This document shows positions 29,254 to 39,126 of a stretch of DNA of 57,814 nt, one piece after another. Source of the DNA: Sedimenticola sp. (GTDB taxonomy: Bacteria; Pseudomonadota; Gammaproteobacteria; Chromatiales; Chromatiaceae); NCBI GenBank assembly GCA_011051655.1, contig DRKS01000076.1:1-57814 (forward strand), written 5' to 3'. The translations under genes and the position numbers were made by a program. Each line of letters opens with the position of its first letter. Position 1 is the first letter of the stretch. Below the pieces are notes generated by a model. That model saw only the letters and a list, made by a program, of their open reading frames with translations. It was not told the origin of the DNA and did no database searches.

Positions 29254-31346
29254 TGGATTTCCTTCTGTTCATCAATAGTGGTCCGAAACGCCAGCGGCAA
29301 CAGTATGGTGAAGACCGTTCCCGCCCCAGGGGTGCTGGAGACGCTTACCCGGCCTCCAATGGAGTGGACGAAATCACGGCACTCATAGGCGCCGATCCCC
29401 ATTCCCGTCAATCCCTTGGTGGAATCAAAGGGACGAAACAGCCGTTCCCGGATAAAGGTCTCGTCCATTCCGGAGCCGGTATCCCGCACCTCCACTATAG
29501 CCTGCTCCGCCTCGGCGCGCAGCCCGACTTCCACGCTGCCGCCGGCCGGGGTGGCGTCCTGGGCGTTTTGGATAATATGCCCGAACACGGCACCCATGCG
29601 ATCACGGTCCGCATATATCAGGATCTCATCGGACGCCGGGCGGAAAGTCGGCGCCGGCTTTTGCCCGGATCTTTCCGCAACCAGGCTGCGCAGCATGCCG
29701 TTGAGCTCGATCCGGGAGCGGTTTTCTCCCGGCATGGCACTGCGCATCTGCATCATGAGGCGATTCATCTTGGCCACCGAATTCTCGATGGTGCGCATGG
29801 CGTCATCGATGAACTCCGGATTGTGCTTGTGGCGCGCGGCGTTTTTCGTCACCAGCGACAACTGGGCGATGAGATTTTTCAGGTCGTGAATGACAAAGGC
29901 CGAAAGACGGTTGAAGCCTTCGAATTGCCTGGCCTCGGCCAGGGCCTGGGCTGCCTGGTTGAGGGCCAGGTAACTGGCCGCCTGGCAGCCGGCGGTCTTC
30001 AGCAGATCCATATTTTCCCAGTTGAGGGTCTGGCGGACGCGCGGCGTGGCCAGCACCACGAATCCCTGCAGCTCCATGTCATGTATCAGCGGCACCACCA
30101 GCCAGGCATGCTCGATATTCAGCAGCCACCCGGGCAGCTCCAATCCCTCATAAAAATCCGGATCCTCTGCATACTCTTCGAGATTCACCACCCACTGCTG
30201 CCGCTTAAGAAACGCCAGCAACGACTCCAGGCCGGTGTTGGCTTCAAGCCCCACCTCGGGCAGGTTCCAATGGGCGGTATTATCATATGCCCCCTTTTCG
30301 TCGCGCAGCCACAGCAGGCCCCCAGGACTCTCGACAATGCCGGCCAGGGCCGATATCACCCGCTCTTGCAGCGGCATATCCATTTCCCGGCCTGACAGAA
30401 TGCCTATCAGCCGTAACCATTCCTCCCGGTAGTCATACCTGTAACTGAAAAAATGCTTGCTCAGGAAAACCTTGATCCTGGAGCGCAGATAGCCCGAGAA
30501 GAAAATCGAGACCAGCAGCAGCCCGGCGGCGAACAGAAAGGTGACCTGAAGCACCGTGCCCCACTGACCGCCGTACAGTTTGATGTAATAGCCGGCCAGG
30601 GCCATCAGCAGCATGTAGATGCCGGCGGCGAAAAACGACGCGGTATGAAACACCATGCGGCGCGACACGAAGAGATCCAGCGACCACTGGGGGTTTCTCG
30701 CGGCCGCCACCGCAACCATGGGAACGATCAGCATATTCACCGCGCCGCGGGCATGCCAGAGATCGCCATCGATACGCCGGAACAGCAGGGCGTCGGAAAA
30801 CAGATAGAAGTCGTACGCGAACATCCCGCCCAGGCCAAGGCAAAGATATTTGATCCCCCACTTATGCTCCGGCGGCGCATTACGATACAACTGTTCGAGC
30901 AGGGCCACACCGCACAGGGCCAGCAGCACCTGCCCCAGAAACCTCAAATCCAGTCCCACATCCAGAGATGACCATGCGGCCTGAAACAGCAACAAGTCAT
31001 CGAAGGGGACAAGCAACAGGATACAGACCAGGATGATCAGCAGGCGCACAAAGCGCAGGACCTTTACAAAGGCGCCATCCTGTCCCGCGGGCGGACCCGC
31101 CAACTTGACCAGGAAGATCAGCCAGGTGAAATTACGCAAGACCTCCGCCATCCAGATCAGGCTGACGGGTATGGCGTGATAGGCTGCCTGGGCCGCCAGG
31201 GCCGCGGCCCACAGCACCGTGGTGGAGGTGGCGAGCAGCAGCAACCCTCCCTGCAACCTTCCCCGCCAGCTGGTGAGCAAAAGTATGCTCAGGACCAAAA
31301 AGGCCAGCGCCGCCGCTGAATAGCCCAGAACTCCAAACTCAGACAT
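29250..31346 (-). CDS. prsK: PEP-CTERM system histidine kinase PrsK
   Basis: A 698-residue membrane sensor kinase. The N-terminal 300 or so residues hold about nine hydrophobic segments. A GAF-like domain follows (about 310-450), then the phosphoacceptor region FVIHDLKNLIAQLSLVTKNA, whose histidine is the likely phosphorylation site. The ATP-binding domain carries GHIIQNAQDATPAGG, VRDTGSGMDE and TGMGIGAYECRDFV. It is the partner of the adjacent PrsR, with which it overlaps by four bases. Signals sensed are unknown. Confidence 0.92.
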   Translation of the reverse strand: MSEFGVLGYSAAALAFLVLSILLLTSWRGRLQGGLLLLATSTTVLWAAALAAQAAYHAIPVSLIWMAEVLRNFTWLIFLVKLAGPPAGQDGAFVKVLRFVRLLIILVCILLLVPFDDLLLFQAAWSSLDVGLDLRFLGQVLLALCGVALLEQLYRNAPPEHKWGIKYLCLGLGGMFAYDFYLFSDALLFRRIDGDLWHARGAVNMLIVPMVAVAAARNPQWSLDLFVSRRMVFHTASFFAAGIYMLLMALAGYYIKLYGGQWGTVLQVTFLFAAGLLLVSIFFSGYLRSRIKVFLSKHFFSYRYDYREEWLRLIGILSGREMDMPLQERVISALAGIVESPGGLLWLRDEKGAYDNTAHWNLPEVGLEANTGLESLLAFLKRQQWVVNLEEYAEDPDFYEGLELPGWLLNIEHAWLVVPLIHDMELQGFVVLATPRVRQTLNWENMDLLKTAGCQAASYLALNQAAQALAEARQFEGFNRLSAFVIHDLKNLIAQLSLVTKNAARHKHNPEFIDDAMRTIENSVAKMNRLMMQMRSAMPGENRSRIELNGMLRSLVAERSGQKPAPTFRPASDEILIYADRDRMGAVFGHIIQNAQDATPAGGSVEVGLRAEAEQAIVEVRDTGSGMDETFIRERLFRPFDSTKGLTGMGIGAYECRDFVHSIGGRVSVSSTPGAGTVFTILLPLAFRTTIDEQKEIH

Positions 31347-31361
31347 TCGAAGACAAATTTC

Positions 31362-32750
31362 CTAATGTGCGCCTTTGCCCAAGAGGACGACCTCCACCGT
31401 CTGCAACAGGATATTCAAATCCAGAAACAGGCTCGCGTTTTTCACATAATAGAGATCATATTCCAGCTTCCGCCTGGCGTCTTCACTGGTGGAGCCATAT
31501 TGATAGCGCAACTGGGCCCAGCCGGTGACGCCCGGCTTCATCCGGTGGCGCTCATGGTAATAAGGGATTTTTTTCGTCAACTCGGTTACGAATTCCGGCC
31601 GCTCCGGCCGCGGTCCCACCAGGCTCATTTCACCTTTCAGGACATTCAGCAATTGGGGCAGCTCGTCCAGCCGGACCTTGCGCAGAAAGCGCCCCAGGGA
31701 CGTCACCCGCTCATCGTTTGCCGTCGCCCAGCGGGCCACGCCGTCCGCCTCCGCATCCGTCCGCATGCTGCGAAACTTATAGACGTTGAACGGTTTGCCA
31801 TTCTGCCCCACCCGGACCTGGCTGAAAAAAATCGGATCACGAAAGCGTGACTCCACCTTGCTGGCTATACAAACCAACAGCATGACCGGGGACAGGGTTA
31901 TCAGCATCAGCAGGCTCACCAGGATATCCAGCACCCGCTTGCCGTACTGGGTGAATATGCCCATGTGGAAGCCGTCGGAAAAAAGAATCCAGCTGGGGGA
32001 CAGCAGATCGATATTGACCCGCGCCGTCTCCTTTTCGAAAAAGCTCTGCAAATCGAAGACGCGGATGCCGCTCATTTTACAATCGATGATATCGTCCACC
32101 GGCAGGCGCTTGCGGCGGTCATCGACGGCCACCACGAGCTCATCGATGCCTTCCCTGAAGGCCAGCGACAGCAGGCTGTCACGGATCTTCACTTGCCTGG
32201 CTTTCGAGACCTTGTCGACCTTGTCATGAAGGGCGACGAACTTGACGATGTTGAAACCTCCCTCCGTCCTTTCCAGGTCCTCTATCAGCTTGGCGTATTT
32301 GCCGGTACCCAGAACGAGCACCCGGTGTCTGAACGATTCATCCCCCACCCAGCGGAAAAACGCCTCTCTCGACAGCAGTATCATGATGAACGAGAACAAC
32401 AAGGCGTAACCGAATACGCCGCGTCCCAAAGAGAAATGGGGAAAGGCATAGAAGGCGAGGCTGATGGCCATGGATGCAAACAGAAACGCCAGCCCGGTGC
32501 GCAGGATGAGGTCCGCCCTGTCCTGGGGCCGGCGCTGGTACAAACCCATTGAAATCATCGCGACGGACATCAGGGCGGCATACAGAACCGCCAGCCGCGC
32601 CAACTGGTCATTTCCCAGGGCCCGCTGGAAGCCATCCTGTGGAAAGCGGGCGAGGTAGCCGGTATTCAGGGCAGTGAAGAACAGAAAAAAATCCAGCACA
32701 CCAAGCAGCAAGAAATGCCTTGATATATAATGCCCGAATAATCTGACCAT
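31362..32750 (-). CDS. PEP-CTERM-associated undecaprenyl-phosphate sugar transferase, EpsB type
   Basis: A 462-residue polyprenyl-phosphate sugar-phosphate transferase that starts exopolysaccharide repeat-unit assembly. The N-terminus has about four transmembrane segments and a Rossmann-like domain ([20 protein letters not shown]). A fifth membrane segment ([21 protein letters not shown]) leads into the catalytic region with [44 protein letters not shown] and [13 protein letters not shown]. This matches the TIGR03013 group tied to PEP-CTERM loci. It is upstream of and codirectional with prsK (15 bp), and divergent from tviB over 235 bp. Confidence 0.91.
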   Translation of the reverse strand: MVRLFGHYISRHFLLLGVLDFFLFFTALNTGYLARFPQDGFQRALGNDQLARLAVLYAALMSVAMISMGLYQRRPQDRADLILRTGLAFLFASMAISLAFYAFPHFSLGRGVFGYALLFSFIMILLSREAFFRWVGDESFRHRVLVLGTGKYAKLIEDLERTEGGFNIVKFVALHDKVDKVSKARQVKIRDSLLSLAFREGIDELVVAVDDRRKRLPVDDIIDCKMSGIRVFDLQSFFEKETARVNIDLLSPSWILFSDGFHMGIFTQYGKRVLDILVSLLMLITLSPVMLLVCIASKVESRFRDPIFFSQVRVGQNGKPFNVYKFRSMRTDAEADGVARWATANDERVTSLGRFLRKVRLDELPQLLNVLKGEMSLVGPRPERPEFVTELTKKIPYYHERHRMKPGVTGWAQLRYQYGSTSEDARRKLEYDLYYVKNASLFLDLNILLQTVEVVLLGKGAH

Positions 32751-32985
32751 CGATCCGCGGGTTCCTCATACATGGAAGTGCTTACCTGAATAGCGCCCAT
32801 CTTGCACGCAACTTGAGCGTGCGAGACGATAACACATGGAGCGACGGCATGGGAGGTGAAGCGCATCGCGGCGGCTCAGTGGCCTCGTTTTTTCGAAGCT
32901 CCGGACAACATGTGCTGGCGCTGCCTGAATAAACAAAAACACTCAACTGGGATAAACTTCGATACCGGCAACCACAGGATCCCCC

Positions 32986-34263
32986 ATGTTTGACTTGAAC
33001 AACATCAAAATCGGCGTGATCGGACTCGGCTACGTGGGCCTGCCCCTGGCCGTCGAATTTGGAAAGCAGCTTCCGACCGTCGGGCTCGACAACAATGAAA
33101 CCCGGATCCGGGAACTCCAGAAGGGACATGACAGTACCCTGGAGGTCGAGCCGGAAGAGCTCCGGCAGGCGACGCAACTGCGTTGCACCGACCGGCCTTC
33201 CGAGCTGCGAGACTGCAACCTGTACATCGTCACCGTACCAACGCCCATCGACGAGCACAAAAGACCGGACCTGACCCCCCTCGTCAACGCCAGCCGGACC
33301 CTCGGCGAACTCCTCGGGCCCGGGGACGTGGCGGTGTTCGAATCCACGGTCTACCCGGGCGCCACCGAGGAGGTGTGCGTGCCCATCCTCGAGGAGGGCT
33401 CCGGCCTCGAATTCAACCGGGACTTCTTTGTCGGCTACAGCCCCGAACGCATCAACCCCGGCGACAAGGAGCACCGGCTGACCAACATCATGAAAATCAC
33501 CTCCGGCTCGACCCCGGAGGCGGCGGACTTCATCGACGCCGTCTATCGCCGCATCATCACCGCCGGCACCCACAAGGCCAGCAGCATCCGGGTGGCCGAG
33601 GCCGCCAAGGTCATCGAAAACACCCAGCGCGACGTCAACATCGCCCTGATCAACGAGCTGGCGATCATCTTCAACCGGCTGGGCATCGACACGGAGGAGG
33701 TCCTCGAGGCCGCCGGCACCAAGTGGAATTTCCTGCCCTTCCGGCCCGGCCTGGTGGGAGGGCACTGCATCGGCGTGGACCCCTACTACCTGACCCACAA
33801 GGCCCAGGCCATCGGCTATCACCCCGAGATCATCCTCGCCGGGCGCCGCATCAACGACGAGATGGGGGCCTATGTCACCAATTGCGTCGTCAAGCTCATG
33901 ATCCGGCGCGGCATGGCGGTCAGAGACAGCAGGGTGCTGGTGCTGGGCCTGAGCTTCAAGGAAAACTGCCCGGACCTGCGCAACACCCGCGCCGTGGACA
34001 TCATTGAAGAACTGCGCGATTACGGGGCGGATGTGGATGTCTACGACCCCTGGGTCGATGCCGCCGAAGCCCGGGAGGAATGCGGCGTCGAGCTCATCAC
34101 GGAGCTCGGGAACGGCCGCTATGACGCCGTTATCCTGGCCGTCGCGCACCGCCAGTTCGAGGCCATGGGCAGCGACAGGATCCGCGCGCTGTGCAAGCCC
34201 GGCGCCGTGCTCTACGATGTCAAGAACACACTCCCGGCCGCCGATGTGGACGGCCGCCTCTGA
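32986..34263 (+). CDS. tviB: UDP-N-acetyl-D-glucosamine 6-dehydrogenase, TviB/WbpO type
   Basis: A 425-residue NAD-dependent UDP-sugar 6-dehydrogenase. The N-terminal Rossmann motif is GLGYVGLP (13-20). The catalytic cysteine is C261 in [14 protein letters not shown]. The C-terminal UDP-binding domain has [21 protein letters not shown]. The sequence resembles Vi-antigen TviB and WbpO, which make UDP-GlcNAc or UDP-GalNAc uronic acids, better than UDP-glucose dehydrogenase; the substrate is inferred. It precedes an epimerase gene by 13 bases, and the pair supplies an acidic sugar to the exopolysaccharide made with the EpsB-type enzyme. Confidence 0.92.
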   Translation: MFDLNNIKIGVIGLGYVGLPLAVEFGKQLPTVGLDNNETRIRELQKGHDSTLEVEPEELRQATQLRCTDRPSELRDCNLYIVTVPTPIDEHKRPDLTPLVNASRTLGELLGPGDVAVFESTVYPGATEEVCVPILEEGSGLEFNRDFFVGYSPERINPGDKEHRLTNIMKITSGSTPEAADFIDAVYRRIITAGTHKASSIRVAEAAKVIENTQRDVNIALINELAIIFNRLGIDTEEVLEAAGTKWNFLPFRPGLVGGHCIGVDPYYLTHKAQAIGYHPEIILAGRRINDEMGAYVTNCVVKLMIRRGMAVRDSRVLVLGLSFKENCPDLRNTRAVDIIEELRDYGADVDVYDPWVDAAEAREECGVELITELGNGRYDAVILAVAHRQFEAMGSDRIRALCKPGAVLYDVKNTLPAADVDGRL

Positions 34264-34276
34264 TACGGGAAACCCA

Positions 34277-35284
34277 ATGAAAGTATTAGTCACCGGCAGC
34301 GCCGGCTTCATCGGCTCCGCCCTCTCCCTGCGGCTGCTGGAGCGGGGCGACGAGGTCATCGGCATCGACAACCTCAACGACTATTACGACGTCGGCCTGA
34401 AAAAGGCGCGTCTGGCCCGCACCGCCTCCCACCCCGGCTTCACCGACCTGCGGATATCGCTGGAACAGCGCGACGCCATGGCCGACGCCTTTGCGCGGCA
34501 CAGGCCGGAGCGGGTGGTCAACCTGGCCGCCCAGGCCGGTGTCCGCTACTCCCTGGAGAACCCCCTGGCCTACGTGGACAGCAACCTGGTGGGCTTCGCC
34601 AATATCCTGGAGGGCTGCCGGCACAACGGCGTGGAGCATCTGGTCTATGCCTCCAGCAGTTCCGTCTACGGCGCCAACACCAACATGCCGTTCTCGGTGC
34701 ACCACAACGTGGACCACCCTCTCAGCCTCTATGCGGCCAGCAAAAAGGCCAACGAACTCATGGCCCATACCTACAGCCATCTGTATGGGCTGCCCACCAC
34801 GGGCCTGCGCTTCTTCACGGTCTATGGCCCCTGGGGCCGGCCCGACATGGCCCTGTTCATGTTCACCCGCAACATCCTCACGGACCAGCCCATCGATGTC
34901 TTCAACTACGGCAACCACCGCCGCGACTTCACCTACATCGACGATATCGTGGAAGGCATCATCCGGGTGCTGGACCGGCCCGCACCACCCAACCCGGACT
35001 GGAGCGGCGGCGCCCCCGACTCCGCCACCAGCTCCGCCCCCTACCGCCTCTACAACATCGGCAACAACAGCCCGGTGGAGTTGATGCGCTATATCGAGGT
35101 GCTGGAGGATTGCCTGGGCAAAAAAGCGCAAAAGAACCTGCTGCCGCTGCAGCCCGGGGACGTGCCTGACACCTACGCAGACGTCAGCGACCTGATACGG
35201 GATACCGGCTACAAGCCCGACACGCCGGTGGAAGAAGGGGTGGCCCGATTCGTGGCCTGGTATCGGGAGTACTATAAGGTTTAA
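34277..35284 (+). CDS. NAD-dependent sugar epimerase, UDP-glucuronate 4-epimerase type
   Basis: An extended short-chain dehydrogenase of 335 residues. The NAD motif is GSAGFIGS (7-14). The catalytic pair is Y152 and K156 in [21 protein letters not shown]. Motifs [37 protein letters not shown] and [19 protein letters not shown] place it with UDP-glucuronate 4-epimerases (LpsL/WcaG-like), giving UDP-galacturonate. A broader substrate is possible because the neighbour TviB handles N-acetyl sugars. The frame is open further upstream inside tviB; the ATG at 34277 fits the family. Confidence 0.9.
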   Translation: MKVLVTGSAGFIGSALSLRLLERGDEVIGIDNLNDYYDVGLKKARLARTASHPGFTDLRISLEQRDAMADAFARHRPERVVNLAAQAGVRYSLENPLAYVDSNLVGFANILEGCRHNGVEHLVYASSSSVYGANTNMPFSVHHNVDHPLSLYAASKKANELMAHTYSHLYGLPTTGLRFFTVYGPWGRPDMALFMFTRNILTDQPIDVFNYGNHRRDFTYIDDIVEGIIRVLDRPAPPNPDWSGGAPDSATSSAPYRLYNIGNNSPVELMRYIEVLEDCLGKKAQKNLLPLQPGDVPDTYADVSDLIRDTGYKPDTPVEEGVARFVAWYREYYKV

Positions 35285-35353
35285 GCACCGACCACTGACA
35301 ACTGACAACTGATAACTGATAACCGACCACTGACAACCAACAACCGAGCACCG
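35285..35353. repeat. Short tandem repeat array (CTGACAA/CTGATAA units)
   Basis: The 74-bp gap between the epimerase stop and gloA is filled with iterated units. ACTGACA occurs four times and ACTGATAA-like units twice, bracketed by GACCACTGACAA repeated at both ends and GCACCG at the borders. It resembles the GTTGACAGTTGACGG units at the batA/batB inverted repeat in base composition and motif. It leaves gloA without a recognisable ribosome-binding site. Replication slippage or a mobile repeat are both possible origins. Confidence 0.8.
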
Positions 35354-35358
35354 AAATC

Positions 35359-35748
35359 ATGCGCATTCTTCATACCATGCTGCGGGTGGGCGACCTTGAC
35401 AGATCCATCAGGTTTTATACGGAAGTGCTGGGCATGAAGGAATTACGCCGCCAGGACTACCCGGCCGGCAAATTCACCCTGGCCTTTCTTGGTTATGGGG
35501 ATGAGTCGGCAAACACCGTTCTCGAACTGACCTATAACTGGGGGCAAGAGGCGTACGAAATCGGAACGGGGTTTGGTCATATCGCCATCGAAGTGGACGA
35601 TGTCTATGAGGCCTGCGAGGCCATGAAAAAACAAGGTGGCAAAATCATCCGGGATGCCGGCCCCATGAATGCGGGGACCACCATCATCGCCTTCCTGGAA
35701 GACCCGGACGGCTATCCCATCGAACTCATTGGCAAAAAAACCTACTGA
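35359..35748 (+). CDS. gloA: Lactoylglutathione lyase (glyoxalase I)
   Basis: Converts the methylglyoxal-glutathione hemithioacetal to S-lactoylglutathione. The 129-residue protein has the four metal ligands of E. coli GlxI at the same positions: H5, E56, H74 and E122. E. coli-type (nickel-preferring) length, without the long N-terminal extension of zinc-type enzymes. The last seven bases overlap the convergent amrS-type gene. It starts immediately after a tandem repeat array. Confidence 0.96.
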   Translation: MRILHTMLRVGDLDRSIRFYTEVLGMKELRRQDYPAGKFTLAFLGYGDESANTVLELTYNWGQEAYEIGTGFGHIAIEVDDVYEACEAMKKQGGKIIRDAGPMNAGTTIIAFLEDPDGYPIELIGKKTY

Positions 35749-36818
35749 CCGGCCATGTGCACCGGCATGCGCCTGGAGCCCCAGGTCCCCGGTTTGGCTT
35801 CGAATACCCCGGCGCAGCGGGTGTTACAGTTCTTGCAGCGGCCATCCGGCCCGAGGTTCCAGGCGCCCAGTTCATACCAGTCCCGCTGAATCAGCAGCTC
35901 CCCGCACCCCGGGCACCAGGTGCTGTCCCCCTTCCAGTCATGGACGTTTCCGATATAGGCATAATGCACCCCGTTGTTCATCGCCGTTTCGCGGGCCTGG
36001 ATCAGGGTCTGTAGCGGCGTGGGCGGCTTGTCCTGCATCTTCCAGTCCGGATGGAAGGCGGTGAAATGCATGGGCACATCGGGACCGAGATGCTCCACGA
36101 CCCATTGGGTCATTTCAGTGATTTCCTTTTCCGAGTCGTTCTCTCCCGGAATCAGCAAGGTCGTCAACTCGACCCAGACATCGGTTTCCTGTTTCAAATA
36201 AATCAGCGTATCCAGCACCGGCTGGAGATGCCCGCCGGTCAGCTTGTGATAGAAATCCTCCGTGAAGGCCTTCAGGTCCACGTTGGCGGCATCGATATGA
36301 CTGAAAAACTGCTCCCGGGGTCCTCCCGGCGAGATATAGCCGGCGGTCACGGCCACCGTCTTGATCCCCTGCTCATGGCAGGCAATGGCCGTATCGTCCG
36401 CGTATTCAAGAAAAATAACCGGATCGTTATAGGTAAAGGCCACGCTGCGGCAACCCAGTTCCCTGGCGCGCCGGGCAATCAGTTCCGGCGAGGCCGCATC
36501 CGCCAGGATGTCGATCTCCCGGGATTTGCTCATATCCCAGTTCTGGCAAAACTTGCAGGCCAGATTGCAACCCGCCGTGCCAAAGGACAAGACCGGTGTG
36601 CCCGGCAGAAAATGGTTCAGCGGCTTTTTCTCGATGGGGTCGATGCAGAAACCACTGGAGCGGCCGTAGGTGGTCAGGACGATCTGTTCCCCCTCGCAGG
36701 CACGGACGAAACAAAGGCCCTGCTGGCCCTCTTTCAGTTTGCATGCGCGGGGACAGACATCGCACTGAATCCTGCCATCCTCCAGGCGATGCCAATAGCG
36801 GGTGGGAAACGAGCTCAT
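35742..36818 (-). CDS. amrS: AmmeMemoRadiSam system radical SAM enzyme
   Basis: A 358-residue radical SAM protein. The SAM cluster cysteines are in [13 protein letters not shown] (CxxxCxxC) near residue 85. An N-terminal cysteine region ([18 protein letters not shown]) and C-terminal cysteine pairs ([13 protein letters not shown]) suggest a further metal site. The family always occurs with Memo-like and AMMECR1-like proteins, here encoded divergently next to it. The reaction is not known. GGGGAG is six bases before the ATG. The 3' end overlaps gloA convergently by seven bases. Confidence 0.93.
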   Translation of the reverse strand: MSSFPTRYWHRLEDGRIQCDVCPRACKLKEGQQGLCFVRACEGEQIVLTTYGRSSGFCIDPIEKKPLNHFLPGTPVLSFGTAGCNLACKFCQNWDMSKSREIDILADAASPELIARRARELGCRSVAFTYNDPVIFLEYADDTAIACHEQGIKTVAVTAGYISPGGPREQFFSHIDAANVDLKAFTEDFYHKLTGGHLQPVLDTLIYLKQETDVWVELTTLLIPGENDSEKEITEMTQWVVEHLGPDVPMHFTAFHPDWKMQDKPPTPLQTLIQARETAMNNGVHYAYIGNVHDWKGDSTWCPGCGELLIQRDWYELGAWNLGPDGRCKNCNTRCAGVFEAKPGTWGSRRMPVHMAGQ

Positions 36819-36850
36819 GAAAATCTCCCCGGGTCAGCCTATACCTTTGA

Positions 36851-36856
36851 ATTATA
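36851..36856 (-). promoter_or_regulatory. Candidate -10 (TATAAT) of the amrS-type gene
   Basis: On the minus strand a perfect TATAAT lies 33 bases before the amrS-type start codon, in the 120-bp divergent gap toward the Memo gene. No good -35 box was found at 16-18 bp (AAGGTT is at 17 bp), so this is weak evidence. Confidence 0.3.
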
Positions 36857-36938
36857 GTCAGCCGCCAAAACAAACCTTGATTTTTTTCCCGCTTATTGCA
36901 TTGTTATAGGCATGAGCCGTGATCCTGGGGTGACTGCC

Positions 36939-37727
36939 ATGAAAAACATCCAATATCCCGCCGTAGCGGGCCTTTTCTACCCGGCGGATCCGATGGAGCT
37001 GCGCAAACAGGTGCAGACCTTCCTCACCGAGGGCCATGGCGGGCGGGTCAAGGCGCCCAAGGCGCTCATTGCCCCCCACGCCGGTTACATCTATTCCGGC
37101 CCCGTGGCCGGCCACGCCTACGCCCAGCTCGAATCCGCGGCGAATCGCATCCGCCGCGTTGTCATATTGGCGCCCTCTCACCGCATGGCCTTTTCGGGGC
37201 TGTGCTACAGCAGCGCTGAGGTGTTCCGCACCCCCCTGGGCGATCTGGATGTGGATCAGGCCGCGCTGGCCCAGATCACCTCCCTGCCCCAGGTACGGCT
37301 GTCAAACGAGGCCTTTGAGGGCGAGCACAGCCTGGAAGTGCACCTGCCCTTTTTACAAATGACCCTGGAGCAGTTCCGCATCGTGCCCCTGCTGGTGGGC
37401 GACGCCTCCGCGGAGGAAGTGGCGGAGGTATTGGAACGGCTGTGGGATGGCGATGAGACCCTGATCGTCATCAGCTCCGATCTGAGCCACTACCTGGAGT
37501 ATGAAAAGGCCCGCCGCATGGATGCGGAAACCACCCGCGCCATCGAAAGCCTGGAGCCGGAGGCCATCTCCTATCACCACGCCTGCGGGCGCACGCCGGT
37601 CAGCGGCCTCCTGGTGGCGGCCCGCAGGCATCACCTCAGCGCCACCACCCTGGATCTGCGCAACTCCGGCGACACCGCCGGCCCCCGCGACCAGGTCGTG
37701 GGGTATGGGGCCTATGCCTTCGCCTGA
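36939..37727 (+). CDS. AmmeMemoRadiSam system protein B (Memo family)
   Basis: A 262-residue Memo-like protein, related to the extradiol dioxygenase fold. Family motifs are PAVAGLFYPADP at the N-terminus, APHAGYIYSGPVAGHAYAQL, LAPSHRMAFSGLC and SSDLSHYLEYEKA. The metal-binding histidines of human Memo correspond to those in APHAGY and APSHR. I start at the ATG at 36939, where the family begins, with GGGGTG about eight bases upstream; an ATG at 36912 would add nine residues. The next gene starts 14 bases inside its end. Confidence 0.92.
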   Translation: MKNIQYPAVAGLFYPADPMELRKQVQTFLTEGHGGRVKAPKALIAPHAGYIYSGPVAGHAYAQLESAANRIRRVVILAPSHRMAFSGLCYSSAEVFRTPLGDLDVDQAALAQITSLPQVRLSNEAFEGEHSLEVHLPFLQMTLEQFRIVPLLVGDASAEEVAEVLERLWDGDETLIVISSDLSHYLEYEKARRMDAETTRAIESLEPEAISYHHACGRTPVSGLLVAARRHHLSATTLDLRNSGDTAGPRDQVVGYGAYAFA

Positions 37728-38295
37728 GGCGCCGCAGCGCCCCCTGGATGAGCAGGCCCGGGAGACCCTGCTGCGGATTGCCGGCGACTCTCTGCGCCAC
37801 GGCCTGAAACATGGATGCGCCCTTCCCGTCGACGCCGGCGCCTACTCCGCCGATCTCCAGGCCAGGCGCGCCAGCTTCGTCACCCTGCAGCGGCATGGGG
37901 ATCTACGCGGCTGCATCGGGCATCTGGAGGCCACCCAGCCCCTGGTGAAGGATGTGGCGGAAAACGCCTTCGCAGCCGCCTTCCGTGATCCCCGCTTTCC
38001 GCCGCTCACAGAAGACGAACTGGAGGGACTGGAGACACACATCTCGGTGCTCACCCCGGCCAGGCCCATCACATTCTCGTCGGAACAGGACCTGATCGCC
38101 CAGCTGCGTCCGGGACGGGACGGCCTGATTCTGAAAGACGGCCTCAACCAGGGCACCTTTCTGCCCTCCGTGTGGGAATCCCTGCCCGACCCCGCCGAGT
38201 TCTTCCGCCACCTCAAGCTCAAGGCCGGGCTGCCGCCCTCCCATTGGTCGGACAGCCTGGAGGTCTACCGCTACGAGACGGAATCCTTTCCCTAA
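37714..38295 (+). CDS. AmmeMemoRadiSam system protein A (AMMECR1 family)
   Basis: A 193-residue AMMECR1-domain protein with the signatures FVTLQRHGDLRGCIGHLEATQPL, AAAFRDPRFPPL, EDELEGLETHISVLTPARPI and GLILKDGLNQGTFLPSVWE. The LRGCIG motif is the most conserved part of the family. Its function is unknown, but co-occurrence with the radical SAM and Memo proteins is near universal. I use the ATG at 37714; an ATG at 37705 would add three residues. It overlaps Memo by 14 bases and the convergent pentapeptide gene by four. Confidence 0.92.
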   Translation: MPSPEAPQRPLDEQARETLLRIAGDSLRHGLKHGCALPVDAGAYSADLQARRASFVTLQRHGDLRGCIGHLEATQPLVKDVAENAFAAAFRDPRFPPLTEDELEGLETHISVLTPARPITFSSEQDLIAQLRPGRDGLILKDGLNQGTFLPSVWESLPDPAEFFRHLKLKAGLPPSHWSDSLEVYRYETESFP

Positions 38296-39059
38296 GGCGC
38301 GGATTTGACGCAGGTGCCAACGGATCCGGGCAGGCACTTGCCGCCGTCGAACCAGATGGCGTGATCGAGCCTGGCGCCCCCGACCACCACCCCCCCCGGC
38401 GCGGCGCCTCGCAAATCAGCGAAACTGAGATCGGCGGCGGACAGATCGGCATTGGTCAAATCGGCGTTTTGCAGATTGGCCCCCTTCATCTTGGCGCCGC
38501 CCAGCAGGGCGTAACTCAAATCGGCCCCGCTCAGATCCGCATATTCCAGGTTTGCATCCGTAAGGATTGCCCCGCTCAGCCCGGCCCCGCGCAGCAGGGC
38601 GCTGTACATGTCCGCCCGGCGCAGGTCCGCCGAGGGCACCCGGATGCCTTCCAGGCGGCAATTCCGCCAGTTGACGTCCGGCCCCGGGGGGGCCGCGCAA
38701 TCGGGGGCCGCGGACTCGGGAGAGGGACCCCGGTACAGCCCGTAACCGATGAGCGCCACCATCAGCACAATACTCAGCAGCAGGGAGAGAAACGGCCTTT
38801 TCTCCTTGGCCGGCGCCGCCGGGGTATGCCCCTGGGCGGCGTCACCATGTCCCGCCCTTCTCAACTGGGGAGGCACGACCTCCGCCACCGAAACGAGGGG
38901 CCGCCAGCTTTCGGCATCGGTGCTTATCATGTCATTCAGGCCAACCTGGCCAAGCAGCAGGGAGCGGCGCACCGCGCTGCTGGAGAAGGGCCCGAGCAGC
39001 TTCCCCTCCTGTTTCACATACCAGCGGATCGGCTCTTCTTTTCCGTTGTCTTCTTGCAT
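38292..39059 (-). CDS. GYF_2-like domain plus pentapeptide-repeat membrane protein
   Basis: A 255-residue protein with an unusual layout. Residues 10-65 resemble a GYF_2-like domain (IRWYVKQEGKLLGPFSSSAVRRSLLLGQVG). A transmembrane segment follows near residue 105 (LSLLLSIVLMVALIGYGLY). The rest is pentapeptide repeats of the A(D/N)LXX type, including ADLSGADLSYALLGGAKMKGANLQNADLTNADLSAADLSFADL. These should form a right-handed quadrilateral beta helix in the periplasm or at the membrane. A longer open frame would begin at 39134, but it would overlap the divergent fliK-like gene. I chose the ATG at 39059. Function unknown. Confidence 0.82.
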   Translation of the reverse strand: MQEDNGKEEPIRWYVKQEGKLLGPFSSSAVRRSLLLGQVGLNDMISTDAESWRPLVSVAEVVPPQLRRAGHGDAAQGHTPAAPAKEKRPFLSLLLSIVLMVALIGYGLYRGPSPESAAPDCAAPPGPDVNWRNCRLEGIRVPSADLRRADMYSALLRGAGLSGAILTDANLEYADLSGADLSYALLGGAKMKGANLQNADLTNADLSAADLSFADLRGAAPGGVVVGGARLDHAIWFDGGKCLPGSVGTCVKSAP

Positions 39060-39126
39060 CTGATCAGGCGTACAATCATGGGTCCCAAATATAGTTATCG
39101 ACAACCGGGCCGATAAGCTTACCAGT

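Noticed and set aside
32751-32985. Possible sigma-54 (PrsR) promoter between the EpsB-type gene and tviB
   Set aside because: No TGGCAC-N5-TTGC match on either strand; only a 6-bp dyad at 32804-32822 was seen.
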